DNA of 64,000 nt from NCBI GenBank assembly GCA_017631055.1, contig JAGBTZ010000003.1, positions 1 to 64,000 on the forward strand. Direction: 5' to 3'. This DNA is from Alistipes sp. (lineage in GTDB: Bacteria; Bacteroidota; Bacteroidia; Bacteroidales; Rikenellaceae). Positions 35,147 to 45,569 of the stretch are shown piece after piece. The notes beneath the pieces are model-generated. The model did no database searches and was not told where the DNA came from. It saw only the letters and a program-made list of their open reading frames with translations. The stretch's first letter is position 1, and every line of letters starts with the position of its first letter. The position numbers were made by a program, and so were the translations under genes.

Positions 35147-36676
35147 CTAATGTTTGAAGTGGCGCATACCGGTAAACGCCATAGTCATACCGAGCTCGTT
35201 AGCCTTGTTGATAGAGTCCTCGTCACGAACACTGCCACCCGGCTGAACTACTGCCGTTACGCCATACTGTGCTGCCAAAGTCACGGTGTCATCGAAGGGG
35301 AAGAAACCATCCGAGCCGAGTACCAAGCCCTCGGTTACACCCTTCTCCTTGGCCTGCTCCAAAGCAATCGAAGCCGAGCCTACACGATTCATCTGACCGG
35401 CACCCACGCCAAGTGTGCAACCGCCCTTAACCGCTACGATAGCGTTCGACTTAACGTGCTTAACAATTCGCCAAGCGAAGTTCATATCAGCCAACTGCTC
35501 TGCCGAGGGGCGAGCCTCGGTTACGGTCATCTCCTCCTTAACCTTGAGGGTCTCGGTGTCGAGCTGTTGAGTCAACAGACCGCCATTCACGCTAACATAC
35601 TGCATAGCCTTCTCGCCTGTGCGGGTCATATCGACCTCCATAAGGCGCAAGTTCTTCTTGGTCGAGAGAATCTCGAGAGCCTCCTTCGAGAATGAGGGGG
35701 CGATGATAATCTCGAGGAAGATAGGCTTCATAGCCTCAGCCGTAGCTGCATCGAGTTCGCGGTTTACGGCTACGATACCGCCGAAGATACTCACCTTGTC
35801 GGCCTCATAAGCCTTGGTCCACGCCTCGAAGACATCCTTGCCAACGGCTGCACCACAGGGATTCATGTGCTTCAAACCTACGCAGAAGGGCTCCTCGAAC
35901 TCGCGAACGATATTCAGTGCTGCATTTGCATCCTGAATGTTGTTGTACGAGAGCTCCTTACCATTGAGCTGGCGACCGAATGCCAACGAGAAGGGCACCG
36001 GCTCCGACTGGCGGTAGAACTTAGCGCTCTGGTGGGGATTCTCGCCATAGCGCAGAGTCTGTGCAAGGTCGAAGTTGAGGAACAACTTCTCGTTCAAGCC
36101 TGCCTGCTGGCGCATATAGGTAGCGATGCAAGCATCGTACTCTGCGGTGTGGGTGTAAGCCTTAGCCGAGAGCTCCAGACGGGTCTCAATAGTCGTGTTG
36201 CCCGTAGCCTCAATCTCGGCAATAATACGCTCATAATCTGAAGGGTCGCAAACCACGGTCACATCCCTGAAGTTCTTCGCAGCACTACGCAACATCGAAG
36301 GACCACCGATGTCGATATTCTCGACTGCATCCTCCATCGTAACCTCGGGCTTTGCGATAGTCTGACGGAAGGGGTAGAGGTTTACGCAGACCATGTCGAT
36401 AAACTCGATGCTGTTCTCGCGCAGTGCCTCCAGATGCGATTCATCATCGCGGCGAGCCAACAGACCTCCGTGCACCTTGGGGTGGAGGGTCTTAACTCGA
36501 CCGTCACAAATCTCGGGGAATCCCGTAACATCGCTGATGTTGATAACCTCCACTCCGCTATCACGCAGGAGTTTCATTGTACCGCCTGTGGCGATAATCT
36601 CCCAACCCAAACGGCGAAGGGATTGAGCGAAGGCAACTACGCCCTCTTTGTCGCTTACGCTTACTAATGCTCTCAT
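35147..36676 (-). CDS. purH: AICAR transformylase/IMP cyclohydrolase
   Basis: Bifunctional enzyme for the last two steps to IMP. The N-terminal MGS-like cyclohydrolase domain (about 1-190, with ISDVTGFPE and DGRVKTLHP) is followed by the AICAR transformylase domain with the KHMNPCG motif. The 509 residues are normal. It lies 27 bases after purM. Confidence 0.96.
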   Translation of the reverse strand: MRALVSVSDKEGVVAFAQSLRRLGWEIIATGGTMKLLRDSGVEVINISDVTGFPEICDGRVKTLHPKVHGGLLARRDDESHLEALRENSIEFIDMVCVNLYPFRQTIAKPEVTMEDAVENIDIGGPSMLRSAAKNFRDVTVVCDPSDYERIIAEIEATGNTTIETRLELSAKAYTHTAEYDACIATYMRQQAGLNEKLFLNFDLAQTLRYGENPHQSAKFYRQSEPVPFSLAFGRQLNGKELSYNNIQDANAALNIVREFEEPFCVGLKHMNPCGAAVGKDVFEAWTKAYEADKVSIFGGIVAVNRELDAATAEAMKPIFLEIIIAPSFSKEALEILSTKKNLRLMEVDMTRTGEKAMQYVSVNGGLLTQQLDTETLKVKEEMTVTEARPSAEQLADMNFAWRIVKHVKSNAIVAVKGGCTLGVGAGQMNRVGSASIALEQAKEKGVTEGLVLGSDGFFPFDDTVTLAAQYGVTAVVQPGGSVRDEDSINKANELGMTMAFTGMRHFKH

Positions 36677-36703
36677 ATCTTTGTATACTCTTTGTTTTTG
36701 TTG

Positions 36704-37732
36704 TTAGATAAGTGTTACTCCCTCGCCCTCGACTACTCGGCCGATAACCGAAGCCTTCAAACCGTTGCGGGCAAGAATCTCCAAAGCCTTCTCGGCCTCC
36801 GACTCGTCAAGTGCGATAACCATACCCACACCCATATTGAAGATGTTGAACATCTCGCGGTGGGCAATTTTGCCATACTTCTCGAGGAAAGCAAAGACGG
36901 GCAGAATCTCCCACGAGCCCTCCTTAACCTCGACACCCTGGCCTTCGCGCAGAATTCGCGGAATGTTCTCGTCGAAACCACCACCTGTAATGTGGCTGAT
37001 GCCGTGAACGTCACAGTTGCGAACTACATCCAGCACCTGCTTAACGTAGATTTGAGTCGGGGTGAGCAGCACCTCGCCCAGCATCTTCTCGGCGTGGAGT
37101 TCGGGATAGACCTTCTTCAAGTCGAGTTCGTTGTCCGAAACAACCTTACGCACCAACGAGAAACCGTTGGAGTGAACACCACTCGAAGCGACACCAACCA
37201 ATACATCGCCAACCTTAACCTTCGTGCCGTCGATAAGTTTCTTACGCTCGACAACACCGCAGGTAAAGCCTGCGATATCGTACTCGCCACCGCCATACAT
37301 GCCAGGCATCTCGGCAGTCTCGCCACCGATAAGTGCACAGCCCGACTGACGGCAACCCTCGGCAACACCTGCCACGATAGCCTCAATCTTAGCCGGCTCG
37401 TTGTGACCCACAGCCACATAGTCCAAGAAGAACAACGGTTCGGCACCCTGTGCCAATACGTCATTCACGCACATAGCCACTGCATCGATACCGATAGTGT
37501 CGTGCTTGTCCATCTCGAACGCCAACTTAAGTTTGGTGCCGACACCATCCGTGCCGCTAACCAGCACCGGCTCCTCGATGTTGAGTGCTGCCAAATTGAA
37601 CATACCACCGAAGGCGCCGATGTTGCCCATAACGCCTGTGCGCTCGGTCGATGCAACGTGTTTCTTGATGCGCTTAACAACCTCGTAACCTGCCTCGAGG
37701 TTTACGCCGGCCTTTTCATAACTTTCTGCCAT
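36704..37732 (-). CDS. purM: Phosphoribosylformylglycinamidine cyclo-ligase (AIR synthetase)
   Basis: Closes the imidazole ring to aminoimidazole ribonucleotide using ATP. It has the GTDGVGTKL motif, the GGETAEMPG motif and a late [10 protein letters not shown] signature. At 342 residues it is normal length. It lies 30 bases after purF. Confidence 0.95.
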   Translation of the reverse strand: MAESYEKAGVNLEAGYEVVKRIKKHVASTERTGVMGNIGAFGGMFNLAALNIEEPVLVSGTDGVGTKLKLAFEMDKHDTIGIDAVAMCVNDVLAQGAEPLFFLDYVAVGHNEPAKIEAIVAGVAEGCRQSGCALIGGETAEMPGMYGGGEYDIAGFTCGVVERKKLIDGTKVKVGDVLVGVASSGVHSNGFSLVRKVVSDNELDLKKVYPELHAEKMLGEVLLTPTQIYVKQVLDVVRNCDVHGISHITGGGFDENIPRILREGQGVEVKEGSWEILPVFAFLEKYGKIAHREMFNIFNMGVGMVIALDESEAEKALEILARNGLKASVIGRVVEGEGVTLI

Positions 37733-37762
37733 ATCTTTTCTGTTTTATCTGATTTCTTTCGA

Positions 37763-39127
37763 TTACTTGTTTGCATCCTCAACCTTTTGGTAGAGAGGTG
37801 TGGGGTACTCGCCATTGAAGCAAGCCAGACACATATCACAACGACCCGATGCCGAGTGGAGAGTCGCATCATACGAGAGGAATGCCAACGAGTCGGCTCC
37901 AATCAGATGGCAAGCCTCCTCAACCGAGTGGTTTGCCAACATCAACTCATCCAAAGTCGAGGTGTCCACGCCATAGAAGCAGGGGTGAGTCATCGTGGGG
38001 CTGGCGATGCGAACGTGCACCTCCGTAGCACCCGCACTGCGCAACAGGTCGACAATGCGGCGCGAGGTTGTACCACGAACTATCGAGTCGTCGACCATAA
38101 CGACCCTCTTGCCACTCACGATACTACGCACGGCCGAGAGTTTCATCTTCACACCCAACTCTCGCAACTCCTGCGAAGGTTGGATAAAGGTGCGACCCAC
38201 ATACTTATTCTTAATAAGACCCATCTCGCACGGAAGACCACTCGCCTCGCTATAACCCTGCGCTGCCGAGAGGCTCGAATCGGGCACTCCGATAACGATA
38301 TCGGCCTCAACGGGCGACTCCTTGTAGAGTCTGCGACCCGACTCCTTGCGATAGGCGTGCACGTTGCAACCCTCGATATCGCTATCGGGGCGAGCAAAGT
38401 AGATATACTCCATAGCGCACATCTTGCGGAAGGTCTGCTCGGTGTAGAACGACGAGCGCAGACCCTTGTGGTCGATGGTCACAATCTCGCCCGGCTCGAT
38501 ATCACGCAAGAACTCGGCACCCATCGTGTCGAATGCACAACTCTCGCTCGCCACAACGTAGCCCTCGCCCAATCGACCAATCGAGAGGGGGTGCAAGCCA
38601 TACCTGTCGCGACAAGCGTAGATTCTGTTCTTGGTCATAATCAGGAACGCAAAGGCTCCCTCGAGCATATTCAGAGCCGAAATTATCGAGTTGATACGCG
38701 GCTCTTCCGAACTCTCCTTCTTGATGAGGTGCGCCAGCAATTCGCTGTCGGTCATCGAGTGGAAGAGCGAGCCCTTGCTCTCGAGCGCATCGCGCAACTG
38801 CTTGGCATTGACGATATTTCCGTTATTGGCCACTGCGAAATCACCCGAGCCATGGTGGAAAAACAAAGGTTGGATATTGTCGATACTGCGGCTCGCCGCT
38901 CCGGTGTAGAGAACGTGGCCTATAGCCATACTTCCGCTCAACTCCGACATCTTCGACTCGTTGAAGACCTCCGAAACCAGTCCCTTGCCGCGATGGCGGT
39001 GCATCTTGCCCTCCGCATCGACACTCACAATGCCGCATCCCTCCTGACCACGGTGTTGCATCGTGTGCAATCCGTAGTAGATGAGTGACGCAGCTCGACT
39101 TACTCCATAAACACCTAAAACACTCAT
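37763..39127 (-). CDS. purF: PurF-like amidophosphoribosyltransferase lacking the catalytic cysteine
   Basis: By family, PurF makes phosphoribosylamine from PRPP and glutamine. The 454 residues align with the Bacillus-type enzyme through both the Ntn glutaminase domain (YYGLHTMQHRGQEG) and the phosphoribosyltransferase domain (PRPP motif VVMVDDSIVRGTTS; late cysteines in CDMCLACF). However, the chain starts MSVLGVYG where the family has CGVFGIxG, so the N-terminal nucleophile Cys is not encoded. The glutamine-binding Arg in HVRYATAG is Leu here (HVLYTGAA). A TAA lies in frame just upstream, so no earlier start restores the Cys. Glutamine hydrolysis is therefore doubtful; ammonia use or a non-catalytic role is possible. 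Confidence 0.88.
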   Translation of the reverse strand: MSVLGVYGVSRAASLIYYGLHTMQHRGQEGCGIVSVDAEGKMHRHRGKGLVSEVFNESKMSELSGSMAIGHVLYTGAASRSIDNIQPLFFHHGSGDFAVANNGNIVNAKQLRDALESKGSLFHSMTDSELLAHLIKKESSEEPRINSIISALNMLEGAFAFLIMTKNRIYACRDRYGLHPLSIGRLGEGYVVASESCAFDTMGAEFLRDIEPGEIVTIDHKGLRSSFYTEQTFRKMCAMEYIYFARPDSDIEGCNVHAYRKESGRRLYKESPVEADIVIGVPDSSLSAAQGYSEASGLPCEMGLIKNKYVGRTFIQPSQELRELGVKMKLSAVRSIVSGKRVVMVDDSIVRGTTSRRIVDLLRSAGATEVHVRIASPTMTHPCFYGVDTSTLDELMLANHSVEEACHLIGADSLAFLSYDATLHSASGRCDMCLACFNGEYPTPLYQKVEDANK

Positions 39128-39156
39128 TTTGTATAAATTTTAACTAACCTACTCTA

Positions 39157-42100
39157 TTACTCTCCGCGGAAGTAGCGTACTGCATTTGCAAAGAGGTTCT
39201 GCACCTTCTCTCCGGCGATGTTCTTCATCAAATTCTCCTCATAACGCTCGGTGTGACCCATCTTACCGAGGATGCGACCTGTCGGGTCGGTGATACCCTC
39301 GATTGCGTAGAACGAGCCGTTGGGGTTATAGGGAGCCTCTGCTGTGGGCTGACCCTCCGCATCGCAGTAGCGGAATGCCACCTGACCATTGCGGAAGAGC
39401 TGCTCGGCGAGCTCGGCACTAACCATAAACTTACCCTCACCGTGGCTCACTGCGATAGAGTGCAGATCGCCCGCCTCGAAGCCCTTGAGCCAAGGCGAAG
39501 TGACAGCCTCAACGCGAGTGGTCACAATCTGCGAGATGTGGCGGTTCACATCGTTGCGGAACAGCGTGGGCGACTCTGCGGTAACCATTCCCAAGCGGCC
39601 GTAGGGCAACAGACCCGACTTAACCAACGCCTGGAAGCCGTTGCAGATACCCAGCACCAGACCACCTCTGTCGAGCAGAGCGTGGATAGCCTCGGTGATA
39701 TCCTTGTGACCCAATACCGAGCAGATAAACTTACCACTTCCATCGGGCTCATCACCTGCCGAGAAACCTCCACTCAAGACGAAGATGTGGCAATTATCAA
39801 TATATTGTTTCATCTCGGCAATCGACTCCGAAATGTCATTCGAAGTGAGGTTGCGGAATACACTTGTGGTAATATGGGCACCCGCCTTGCGGAATGCACG
39901 AGCCGTATCGTAGTCGCAGTTCGTGCCGGGGAATACGGGCAGATATGCCACTGGGTGCTCCACAGGCTCACCCTCCCACTTGGCCATACGCACAGCCTCG
40001 GAAGCATACTCTGCCATTGGGGCATTGTTGTTGCCCTTGTCGGGATATACCGAAGTAAAGCGCTCGGTGTTCGCCTTGCGCAACATCTCGAGGCACATCT
40101 TCTCGCCATTGATGGTGAGGGTCGGCTCCTGGCAGGTGCGACCCAGCAAAATTGCATGCTCGAACTCGAGCGGCTTAACACTCTCGACCACAATCGAGCC
40201 GTAGGCGTAATCGAAGAGCATAGACTCCTCCATCTGGCACTCGGCACCGATGCGGTTACCGAACGACATCTTTGCCAACGCCTCGGCAACACCTCCGAAG
40301 CCCACTGCGTAACCCGAAACAATATCGCCCTCGGCGATAGCCTTGGTTACAAAGCCGTAGTTCTCCTTCAACTGCTCGGTGTCGGGCATAAGGCTCTCGA
40401 GCGGATTGTGCTTTACTATATATATATAATTACCTGCCTTCTTGAACTCGGGGCTGATGACATTATTGGCATCAACGGTAGTAATACCGAAGGCCATCAA
40501 CATAGGCGGCACATTCAGTTCGCCGAAAGTTCCGCTCATCGAATCCTTACCGCCAATCGAGGCGAGTTTCAACTCCTCCTGCATCTTGAGCGCACCGAGC
40601 AGCGATGCCAGCGGCTTACCCCACGTTGTGCGGTCGGCAGTCATACGCTCGAAATACTCCTGGTACGAGAAGCGCATATTGTCGAATGCGGCACCCGCAG
40701 CCACAACCTTTGTTACAGCCTCGATAACCGAGTATGCTGCACCGTGGTAGGGGCTCCACTCGGCAATGAAGGGGTTGTAGCCGAATGCCATAATGCTGGC
40801 AGCATCGGTGTAACCCTTGCCTACGGGAATCTTCTGCACCGAAACCTGAGTCTCGGTATCCTGTGTGCGACCTCCGAAGGGCATCAGCACGGTCGAAGCA
40901 CCGATGGTCGAGTCGAACATCTCGATAAGACCTCGCTGCGAAATCACATTCCTATCCGAAAGGTTTGCTACCATCTTCTCGGTCAGGGTTGCACCCTCCA
41001 ACTTGCGCTCGAAGGGATTGCACTCCTCGACTGAGGCGATAGTTGCCTTTGCATAGTGAGGTGCACCGGCGCTATCGATAAAGCTACGAGCCATATCGAC
41101 AATCTTCTCGCCCTTGTTGAACATACGCATACGAGCCGTATCGGTCACGTTGGCAACGTGTGTAACCTCGACATTCTCCTCGGCGCAATACTTCTTGAAC
41201 TCCTCGACATCCTTCGGCTCGATAACCACCGACATACGCTCCTGCGACTCGCTGATTGCAAGCTCGGTCGAGTTAAGACCGCTATACTTCGTAGGAACTC
41301 TGTCAAGGAAGATATCCAGACCATCTGCCAACTCGCCGATAGCCACACTGACACCACCGGCACCAAAGTCGTTCGACTTCTTGATAAGGCGTGTAACCTC
41401 GGGGCGGCGGAACAGGCGCGAAAGCTTGCGCTCCTCGGGTGCATTACCCTTCTGCACCTCGCTACCACACTCCTCGAGCGAGGTGGCGGTGTGCTCCTTT
41501 GACGAACCGGTTGCTCCACCGATACCGTCACGACCGGTGCGACCTCCCAGCAACAGAACTACATCGCCTGCCGCAGGGCGCTCACGGCGTACATTGTCGG
41601 CCTTAACGGCTCCGACAACGGCACCCACCTCCAAACGCTTGGCGGTGTAGCCATCGTGGAAAATCTCACGAACGTGAGTGGTCGCAAGACCTATCTGGTT
41701 ACCATAGCTCGAGTAGCCCGAAGCGGCCTTCGTACTGATAACTCGCTGCGGAAGTTTACCCTCGAGGGTCTCGTTCACGGGCTTATAGATGTCGCCGGCA
41801 CCCGTCACACGCATAGCCTGGTAGACGTAGCTACGGCCCGACAGCGGGTCACGGATTGCACCACCCAAACAGGTCGAAGCACCTCCGAAGGGCTCAATCT
41901 CGGTGGGGTGGTTATGGGTTTCGTTCTTGAACTGCAAGAGCCACTTCTCGGGCTCACCGTCAACATCGATTGTAATAAATACGCTGCAAGCGTTATTCTC
42001 CTCGCTCACCTCGAGATCATCGAGGAAGCCGTTCTTGCGCAGATAGCGGGCACCGATAGTTGCCAAATCCATCAGGCAGATGCTCTTGTGCTCGCGACCA

Positions 42101-42870
42101 AGGTCACGGCGCATCTTCAGATAGAGAGCCAACGAGGATTCAATCTCCTCCTTGACGAAAGACTCCTCAACCTCGATGTCGTCCAATACGGTGGTAAAGG
42201 TTGTGTGGCGGCAGTGGTCGCTCCAATAGGTGTCCAAAATACGCAACTCGGTCTCGTAAGGATCGCGGCCCTCCTCGCGGAAGTAGCGGATAACCTCACG
42301 CAGGTCGTCGCCATTCATCGCAAGACCCATCTGGCGGCAATACTCCTCGGCCTTGCTCTCCTCCATCGAGGTAAAGCCCTCGAGCACCGGCACAGCCTTC
42401 ACGGGAGGATTCTCCATAAGCCCCAACTGGCCGAGATTCTTCTCGCGAGAGTCGACCTTGTTGATTACATAGTGGCTGATGCGCTCCAAGTCTGCCTCCG
42501 AAACGGTCGAATCGAAGATGAGCAGACGAGCACTGCGGATGCGGATGTCGGCAGTGGGCTCGATCAGGCGCACACACTCCTCAGCCGAGGCTGCACGCTG
42601 GTCGAACTGACCGGGCAGGTACTCCACAGCGAGGTAACGCTTGCCCTCCAAGTCGCACTCGTCGCTCACGGTGTCGGTGACAACCTCACCAAAGACACGG
42701 TAGCGGCTCTGCTCGAGCAACTCGGGCGTGAAACCAAACAAATCATAGACATTCAACAGGCGCAACTCGCCCATTGCAAGACCCAGATGCTCGTTCAACT
42801 CGTGGCGCATACTCTCCGCCTCGACACGATACAATGGGCGTTTTTCGACAAAAATACGGTAGTTGTTCAT
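39157..42870 (-). CDS. purL: Phosphoribosylformylglycinamidine synthase, single-chain
   Basis: Converts FGAR, glutamine and ATP to FGAM. The 1237 residues are of the large, single-polypeptide type: PurS-like N-terminus, duplicated AIRS-like core (about 160-950, with HNHPTEIEPFGGA) and a C-terminal class I glutaminase (about 960-1237) with FPGTNCDYD, GGFSAGDE and the nucleophile Cys in LGICNGFQ. No separate purQ or purS is needed. It lies 42 bases after purE. Confidence 0.96.
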   Translation of the reverse strand: MNNYRIFVEKRPLYRVEAESMRHELNEHLGLAMGELRLLNVYDLFGFTPELLEQSRYRVFGEVVTDTVSDECDLEGKRYLAVEYLPGQFDQRAASAEECVRLIEPTADIRIRSARLLIFDSTVSEADLERISHYVINKVDSREKNLGQLGLMENPPVKAVPVLEGFTSMEESKAEEYCRQMGLAMNGDDLREVIRYFREEGRDPYETELRILDTYWSDHCRHTTFTTVLDDIEVEESFVKEEIESSLALYLKMRRDLGREHKSICLMDLATIGARYLRKNGFLDDLEVSEENNACSVFITIDVDGEPEKWLLQFKNETHNHPTEIEPFGGASTCLGGAIRDPLSGRSYVYQAMRVTGAGDIYKPVNETLEGKLPQRVISTKAASGYSSYGNQIGLATTHVREIFHDGYTAKRLEVGAVVGAVKADNVRRERPAAGDVVLLLGGRTGRDGIGGATGSSKEHTATSLEECGSEVQKGNAPEERKLSRLFRRPEVTRLIKKSNDFGAGGVSVAIGELADGLDIFLDRVPTKYSGLNSTELAISESQERMSVVIEPKDVEEFKKYCAEENVEVTHVANVTDTARMRMFNKGEKIVDMARSFIDSAGAPHYAKATIASVEECNPFERKLEGATLTEKMVANLSDRNVISQRGLIEMFDSTIGASTVLMPFGGRTQDTETQVSVQKIPVGKGYTDAASIMAFGYNPFIAEWSPYHGAAYSVIEAVTKVVAAGAAFDNMRFSYQEYFERMTADRTTWGKPLASLLGALKMQEELKLASIGGKDSMSGTFGELNVPPMLMAFGITTVDANNVISPEFKKAGNYIYIVKHNPLESLMPDTEQLKENYGFVTKAIAEGDIVSGYAVGFGGVAEALAKMSFGNRIGAECQMEESMLFDYAYGSIVVESVKPLEFEHAILLGRTCQEPTLTINGEKMCLEMLRKANTERFTSVYPDKGNNNAPMAEYASEAVRMAKWEGEPVEHPVAYLPVFPGTNCDYDTARAFRKAGAHITTSVFRNLTSNDISESIAEMKQYIDNCHIFVLSGGFSAGDEPDGSGKFICSVLGHKDITEAIHALLDRGGLVLGICNGFQALVKSGLLPYGRLGMVTAESPTLFRNDVNRHISQIVTTRVEAVTSPWLKGFEAGDLHSIAVSHGEGKFMVSAELAEQLFRNGQVAFRYCDAEGQPTAEAPYNPNGSFYAIEGITDPTGRILGKMGHTERYEENLMKNIAGEKVQNLFANAVRYFRGE

Positions 42871-42912
42871 ATTTCGATTCTTTTCTTTATTTCTGCTTTA
42901 TCTCTACCGAGA

Positions 42913-43386
42913 TTAGATCTCGACCTTCAAAACTGCCTCGGTCTGCTGCGCACGGAACTCCTCGAGCTTGGCAGCAAGCTCCTCATCGTGCAGAGCAAGC
43001 ATTGCCACTGCATAGAGCGCTGCATTCTTCGAGCCGTCAATAGCCATCGTGGCTACCGGAATACCTCCGGGCATCTGCACAATCGAGAGGAGCGAATCCA
43101 ATCCGCCCAACGCCTTCGAACGCACCGGAACACCGATAACGGGGAGGGTGGTCATCGCTGCAATCACACCCGGAAGGTGCGCTGCACCACCTGCGCCTGC
43201 GATGATTACGCTCAAGCCACGCTCTCGAGCACCCTTTGTCCACTCGGCGAGTGCATCAGGTGCGCGATGTGCGCTGATTACGCGCTTTTCGTACTCGATA
43301 CCGAACTGCTCCAATGTCTTCATGGCTCCCGACATCACCTCGAGGTCGCTCGCCGAACCCATAATAATACCAACTTTGAAAGTCAT
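42913..43386 (-). CDS. purE: N5-carboxyaminoimidazole ribonucleotide mutase (class I PurE)
   Basis: Rearranges N5-CAIR to CAIR. Class I signatures include [10 protein letters not shown] near the N-terminus and SAHRAPD; 157 residues is normal. First structural gene of the pur operon, preceded by a long leader with a strong hairpin. The usual partner purK is not in the window. Confidence 0.95.
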   Translation of the reverse strand: MTFKVGIIMGSASDLEVMSGAMKTLEQFGIEYEKRVISAHRAPDALAEWTKGARERGLSVIIAGAGGAAHLPGVIAAMTTLPVIGVPVRSKALGGLDSLLSIVQMPGGIPVATMAIDGSKNAALYAVAMLALHDEELAAKLEEFRAQQTEAVLKVEI

Positions 43387-43658
43387 AAAAATGTGTTTTA
43401 ATTTATCTGTTTTGCTCTTATTTCAAACCGAGAGCCGCCACGACACATTGTGTCGCAGCGGCTCTGTATTTACGTTAAACTCTGGCGCTGATGATGTTGG
43501 CGCATTTTGCGGCGCAAACCCGACAAGCCCGACAAACCACACTGCACCTGTGAAGGCAGATGACCGACCGATACTATGTGATTTGCAAAATACATCTCTG
43601 CACAAAGTTTAGGTTACAATCTCCGGGAAATAGTCCCGAGAAAATCGTTACAAAAATA
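43387..43658 (-). promoter_or_regulatory. Structured leader of the pur operon
   Basis: Upstream of purE lies a long hairpin (43431-43465) with an eight-base outer stem and six-base inner stem separated by a symmetric two-base internal loop, topped by a three-base loop, about 45 bases before the ATG. No T-run follows, so it is not a simple terminator. A TATTTTTG -7 match at 43651-43658 would give a leader of about 260 bases. A 60-codon ORF (43423-43605) ends inside the hairpin. Function unknown. Confidence 0.5.
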
Positions 43659-43839
43659 CGTTCTTTTTTTTACAAAAAAAAGTCGGCAAAGAGATTTTAT
43701 TCCAATTTTTTCAACAAAAATCGACCGTTTAATGGTGAATAGCTGTCGGTGGTCGACTCTCGGGGTGGTAATTGTGGTAAGCGATTTAATTTGATGTGGG
43801 TTAAACTCTATTTTGTTGAATAAAATCAGTGAGAAAAGT

Positions 43840-43870
43840 TTTGAAAAAAATAATAAAAAGGCTAAATTTG
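43840..43870 (+). promoter_or_regulatory. Promoter of the glycerol-3-phosphate dehydrogenase gene
   Basis: TTTG (43840-43843), 19-base spacer, then TAAATTTG (43863-43870), a close match to the Bacteroidota consensus, 77 bases before the ATG at 43948. Confidence 0.75.
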
Positions 43871-43947
43871 CGATGAATTTTGGCAATTTAGGAAGTTGCC
43901 GCACTTTGCTCTGTCAGATTAACAATAAATTATATACTTCAAATTCT

Positions 43948-45516
43948 ATGAAACGAGATCTCTTAATCGAACAAATTGCCGATGCGGACAAGGTTTGGGA
44001 CGTTGTCATTGTCGGTGGCGGTGCAACCGGTCTTGGATGTGCTGTGGATGCTGCAATGCGTGGCTTTAGTGTGGCTCTCTTTGAGCAGAATGACTTTGCA
44101 AAGTGTACATCAAGCCGTAGTACAAAACTCGTACACGGTGGCGTGCGCTACCTCCAAAAGGGTGATGTCGCTCTGGTGCGTGAGGCTCTGCATGAGCGCG
44201 GTCGTCTGCGCCGCAACGCTCCCCACTTGGTGAAGAATCAGTCGTTCCTCATCTCGAACTACTCGTGGTTTGACAACTTCCTCTACACTTGTGGTCTGAC
44301 AGTTTATGATATGCTTTCGTGGGGAGGTCTTGGTTTGGGTCGTTCGTACTTCATTCCGAAGGGTCGTGTTAAGAAGTATCTGCCCAAAATCAACCACGAT
44401 GGTCTGAAGGGTGGCGTTATCTACCGCGATGGTCAGTTTGATGATGCTCGTTTGGCTATCAACCTCGCACAGACTACCGTTGAGCATGGTGGTTGCCCCA
44501 TCAACCAGATGACCGTTAAGTCGATGTTGCACGACGAGCAGGGCAAGGCTGCCGGTGTAGTTGTTGTCGACAACGAGAGTGGCAAGGAGTACTCGGTGAA
44601 GGCAAAGGCTGTTATCAATGCAGCAGGTTGCTTCGTTGACGATATTATGAAGATGGATTCGGATAGCCATACCAAGATGGTTGTGCCGAGCCAGGGTGTT
44701 CACATCGTGTTGGATATGAAGTTCTTGCAGAGCGACTATGCTATCATGGTTCCCAAGACTTCGGATGGTCGTGTACTCTTCGCAGTGCCTTGGCACGGCA
44801 GAGTGGTCGTAGGTACCACCGACATCGTTCGCGAGACTGCCGAGATGGAGCCGCGTCCCCTCGAGGAGGAGATTGACTTCATCCTCAACACCGCAGCTCT
44901 CTATATGAATCCCGCACCGACCCGCAAGGATATCCTCTCGGTGTTCGCAGGTCAGCGTCCGTTGGCAGCGCCCAAGAAGGAGGGTAAGAGCACCAAGGAG
45001 ATTTCGCGTAGCCACAAGGTGTTGGTGTCGGATAACAACCTGATTACCATCACAGGTGGTAAGTGGACTACTCACCGCCGTATGGCAGAGGATACTATCG
45101 ACAAGGCTATCTCTTTGGGCCTGTTACCCAAGGCTAAGTGTCAGACCTACAACTACAAGGTTCACGGCTGGCGCCCGAATCCCAACCTCGATGACCACAT
45201 GTACGTTTACGGTAGCGATCAGGAGGCAATCCTCGCCTTGGCGAAGGAGAATATCGCATTTGGCGAGAAACTCTCGGAGAAGTTCGACTATACCGTAGCC
45301 GAGGTTGTATGGGCAGTGCGCGAGGAGATGGCTCGCAACGTGGATGATGTTTTGGCTCGCCGTGTCCGTATGCTCTATGTGGATGCTCGCGAGGCTTCGG
45401 CTGTAGCTCCCAAGGTTGCGGCAGTTATGGCTGCCGAGCTGGGCAAAGACCAGCAGTGGATTGACGAGCAGGTGGCTGCGTTCCAGGAGATTGCATCGCA
45501 CTACTATCTCGACTAA
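43948..45516 (+). CDS. FAD-dependent glycerol-3-phosphate dehydrogenase (GlpA/GlpD type)
   Basis: Oxidises sn-glycerol-3-phosphate to dihydroxyacetone phosphate at the inner membrane face, passing electrons to quinone. The 522 residues have the FAD motif VVIVGGGATGLG (about 23-34), the substrate-binding segment SSRSTKLVHGG and the C-terminal DAO_C domain (about 390-510). I chose the ATG at 43948 because it follows the promoter at a normal distance and begins the conserved domain; an in-frame start at 43813 lies upstream of the promoter. No glpB, glpC or glpK neighbours are seen. A hairpin terminator follows. Confidence 0.92.
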   Translation: MKRDLLIEQIADADKVWDVVIVGGGATGLGCAVDAAMRGFSVALFEQNDFAKCTSSRSTKLVHGGVRYLQKGDVALVREALHERGRLRRNAPHLVKNQSFLISNYSWFDNFLYTCGLTVYDMLSWGGLGLGRSYFIPKGRVKKYLPKINHDGLKGGVIYRDGQFDDARLAINLAQTTVEHGGCPINQMTVKSMLHDEQGKAAGVVVVDNESGKEYSVKAKAVINAAGCFVDDIMKMDSDSHTKMVVPSQGVHIVLDMKFLQSDYAIMVPKTSDGRVLFAVPWHGRVVVGTTDIVRETAEMEPRPLEEEIDFILNTAALYMNPAPTRKDILSVFAGQRPLAAPKKEGKSTKEISRSHKVLVSDNNLITITGGKWTTHRRMAEDTIDKAISLGLLPKAKCQTYNYKVHGWRPNPNLDDHMYVYGSDQEAILALAKENIAFGEKLSEKFDYTVAEVVWAVREEMARNVDDVLARRVRMLYVDAREASAVAPKVAAVMAAELGKDQQWIDEQVAAFQEIASHYYLD

Positions 45517-45569
45517 TTGTCGGATGGGGGCAGAACTTAGAGGCTGCCATATATAACTGTTGACTAATG

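Noticed and set aside
36692..39088. 798-codon plus-strand ORF opposite purM and purF
   Set aside because: Antisense shadow; no recognisable domain.
37763..39127. Frameshift or missed upstream start hiding the PurF cysteine
   Set aside because: An in-frame TAA sits just before the ATG and purL ends only 29 bases upstream, leaving no room for the missing N-terminus.
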